NCBI GenBank assembly: GCA_021784975.1
Contig: JAJYGU010000483.1
Span: 1-6,205, forward strand
Source of the DNA: Planctomycetota bacterium
GTDB taxonomy: Bacteria > Planctomycetota > Planctomycetia > Pirellulales > Thermoguttaceae
Direction: 5' to 3'
DNA: 6,205 nt
Position numbers and translations under genes: made by a program. The notes under the pieces are model-generated. The model saw only the letters and a list, made by a program, of their open reading frames with translations. It did not search any database and was not told the DNA's origin. Of the stretch, positions 6,055 through 6,205 are shown piece after piece. Position 1 is the first letter of the stretch. Each line of letters starts with the position of its first letter.

Positions 6055-6205
6055 CGTCCTGGCTTCGAGCTTCCAAGTCCGACCCCACGTCGGAGCGGGC
6101 TGGGAAACGGCCGTGATTTCGGGCTACGAGATGGCCTGACGGAGCCACGTCCTTCTTCAGGCCGTTTCCTTCGAGAGGCTCGTCTCCTTCAAAGGCGGGC
6201 ATATC
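6055..6205. other. Non-coding right end with two overlapping hairpins
   Basis: No convincing gene is seen. GGAAACGGCC (6103-6112) is perfectly complementary to GGCCGTTTCC (6160-6169). GGCCTGA (6133-6139) is perfectly complementary to TCAGGCC (6157-6163), and the two right arms overlap, so the two stems exclude each other. A short CGAG/CTCG stem lies at 6172-6182. No T-run follows the larger stems. This may be the border of a further repeat or decayed mnmG sequence. Confidence 0.5.

Noticed and set aside
6011..6202. A 63-codon minus-strand frame at the right edge
   Set aside because: No recognisable domain; it overlaps the mnmG remnant and the inverted repeats. Kept as non-coding.

Overview
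Overall reading: this is a compact arsenic-resistance module of about 5 kb in moderately high-GC bacterial DNA, set in what looks like a scarred, mobile part of a chromosome. No taxonomic marker is intact. The mnmG remnants (with an MSCNPAIG-type motif), the ORF6N-domain fragment and the general gene style are compatible with a planctomycete or a related environmental Gram-negative lineage. That assignment is an inference of modest confidence.

Layout. Positions 1-137 hold a MITE-like element (133 bp, 24-bp inverted ends with one mismatch) that cuts a minus-strand ORF6N-domain gene; only about 61 recognisable residues survive (139-324). Positions 325-464 are non-coding and carry a perfect 10-bp inverted repeat. 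Positions 465-665 are a decayed, frameshifted 5' end of mnmG (gidA). Next, all on the plus strand, come a strong sigma70-type promoter (687-714), arsR1 (744-1109) and acr3 (1171-2316), then a 213-bp spacer with a repeated ATATATGC motif. After the spacer follow an exported thioredoxin-fold-like protein with a Cys-rich tail (2530-3330), an FtsX/MacB-like ABC permease (3344-4555), its LolD-like ATPase (4559-5269) and a second, different arsR (5282-5656). Positions 5692-6054 hold a second, longer mnmG 5' remnant, and 6055-6205 is non-coding with two mutually exclusive hairpins. The ars module is therefore bracketed by direct repeats of the start of mnmG (about 440-636 and 5664-5865).

How the genes may work together. 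ArsR1 carries the classic CVC As(III) sensor and sits directly downstream of a promoter that it probably represses. Acr3 exports arsenite. The next four genes are packed with 3-13 bp gaps and share strong, partly identical Shine-Dalgarno sequences, so they look like one translationally coupled unit: exported Cys-rich protein, permease, ATPase and ArsR2. ArsR2 has a different cysteine layout, including a C-terminal vicinal pair, and may sense a different arsenical or thiophilic species. The ABC pair plus exported protein is the least explained part. It may be an extra efflux or envelope-protection branch for arsenic, but no adaptor, arsC, arsA, arsD or arsM is present in this window.
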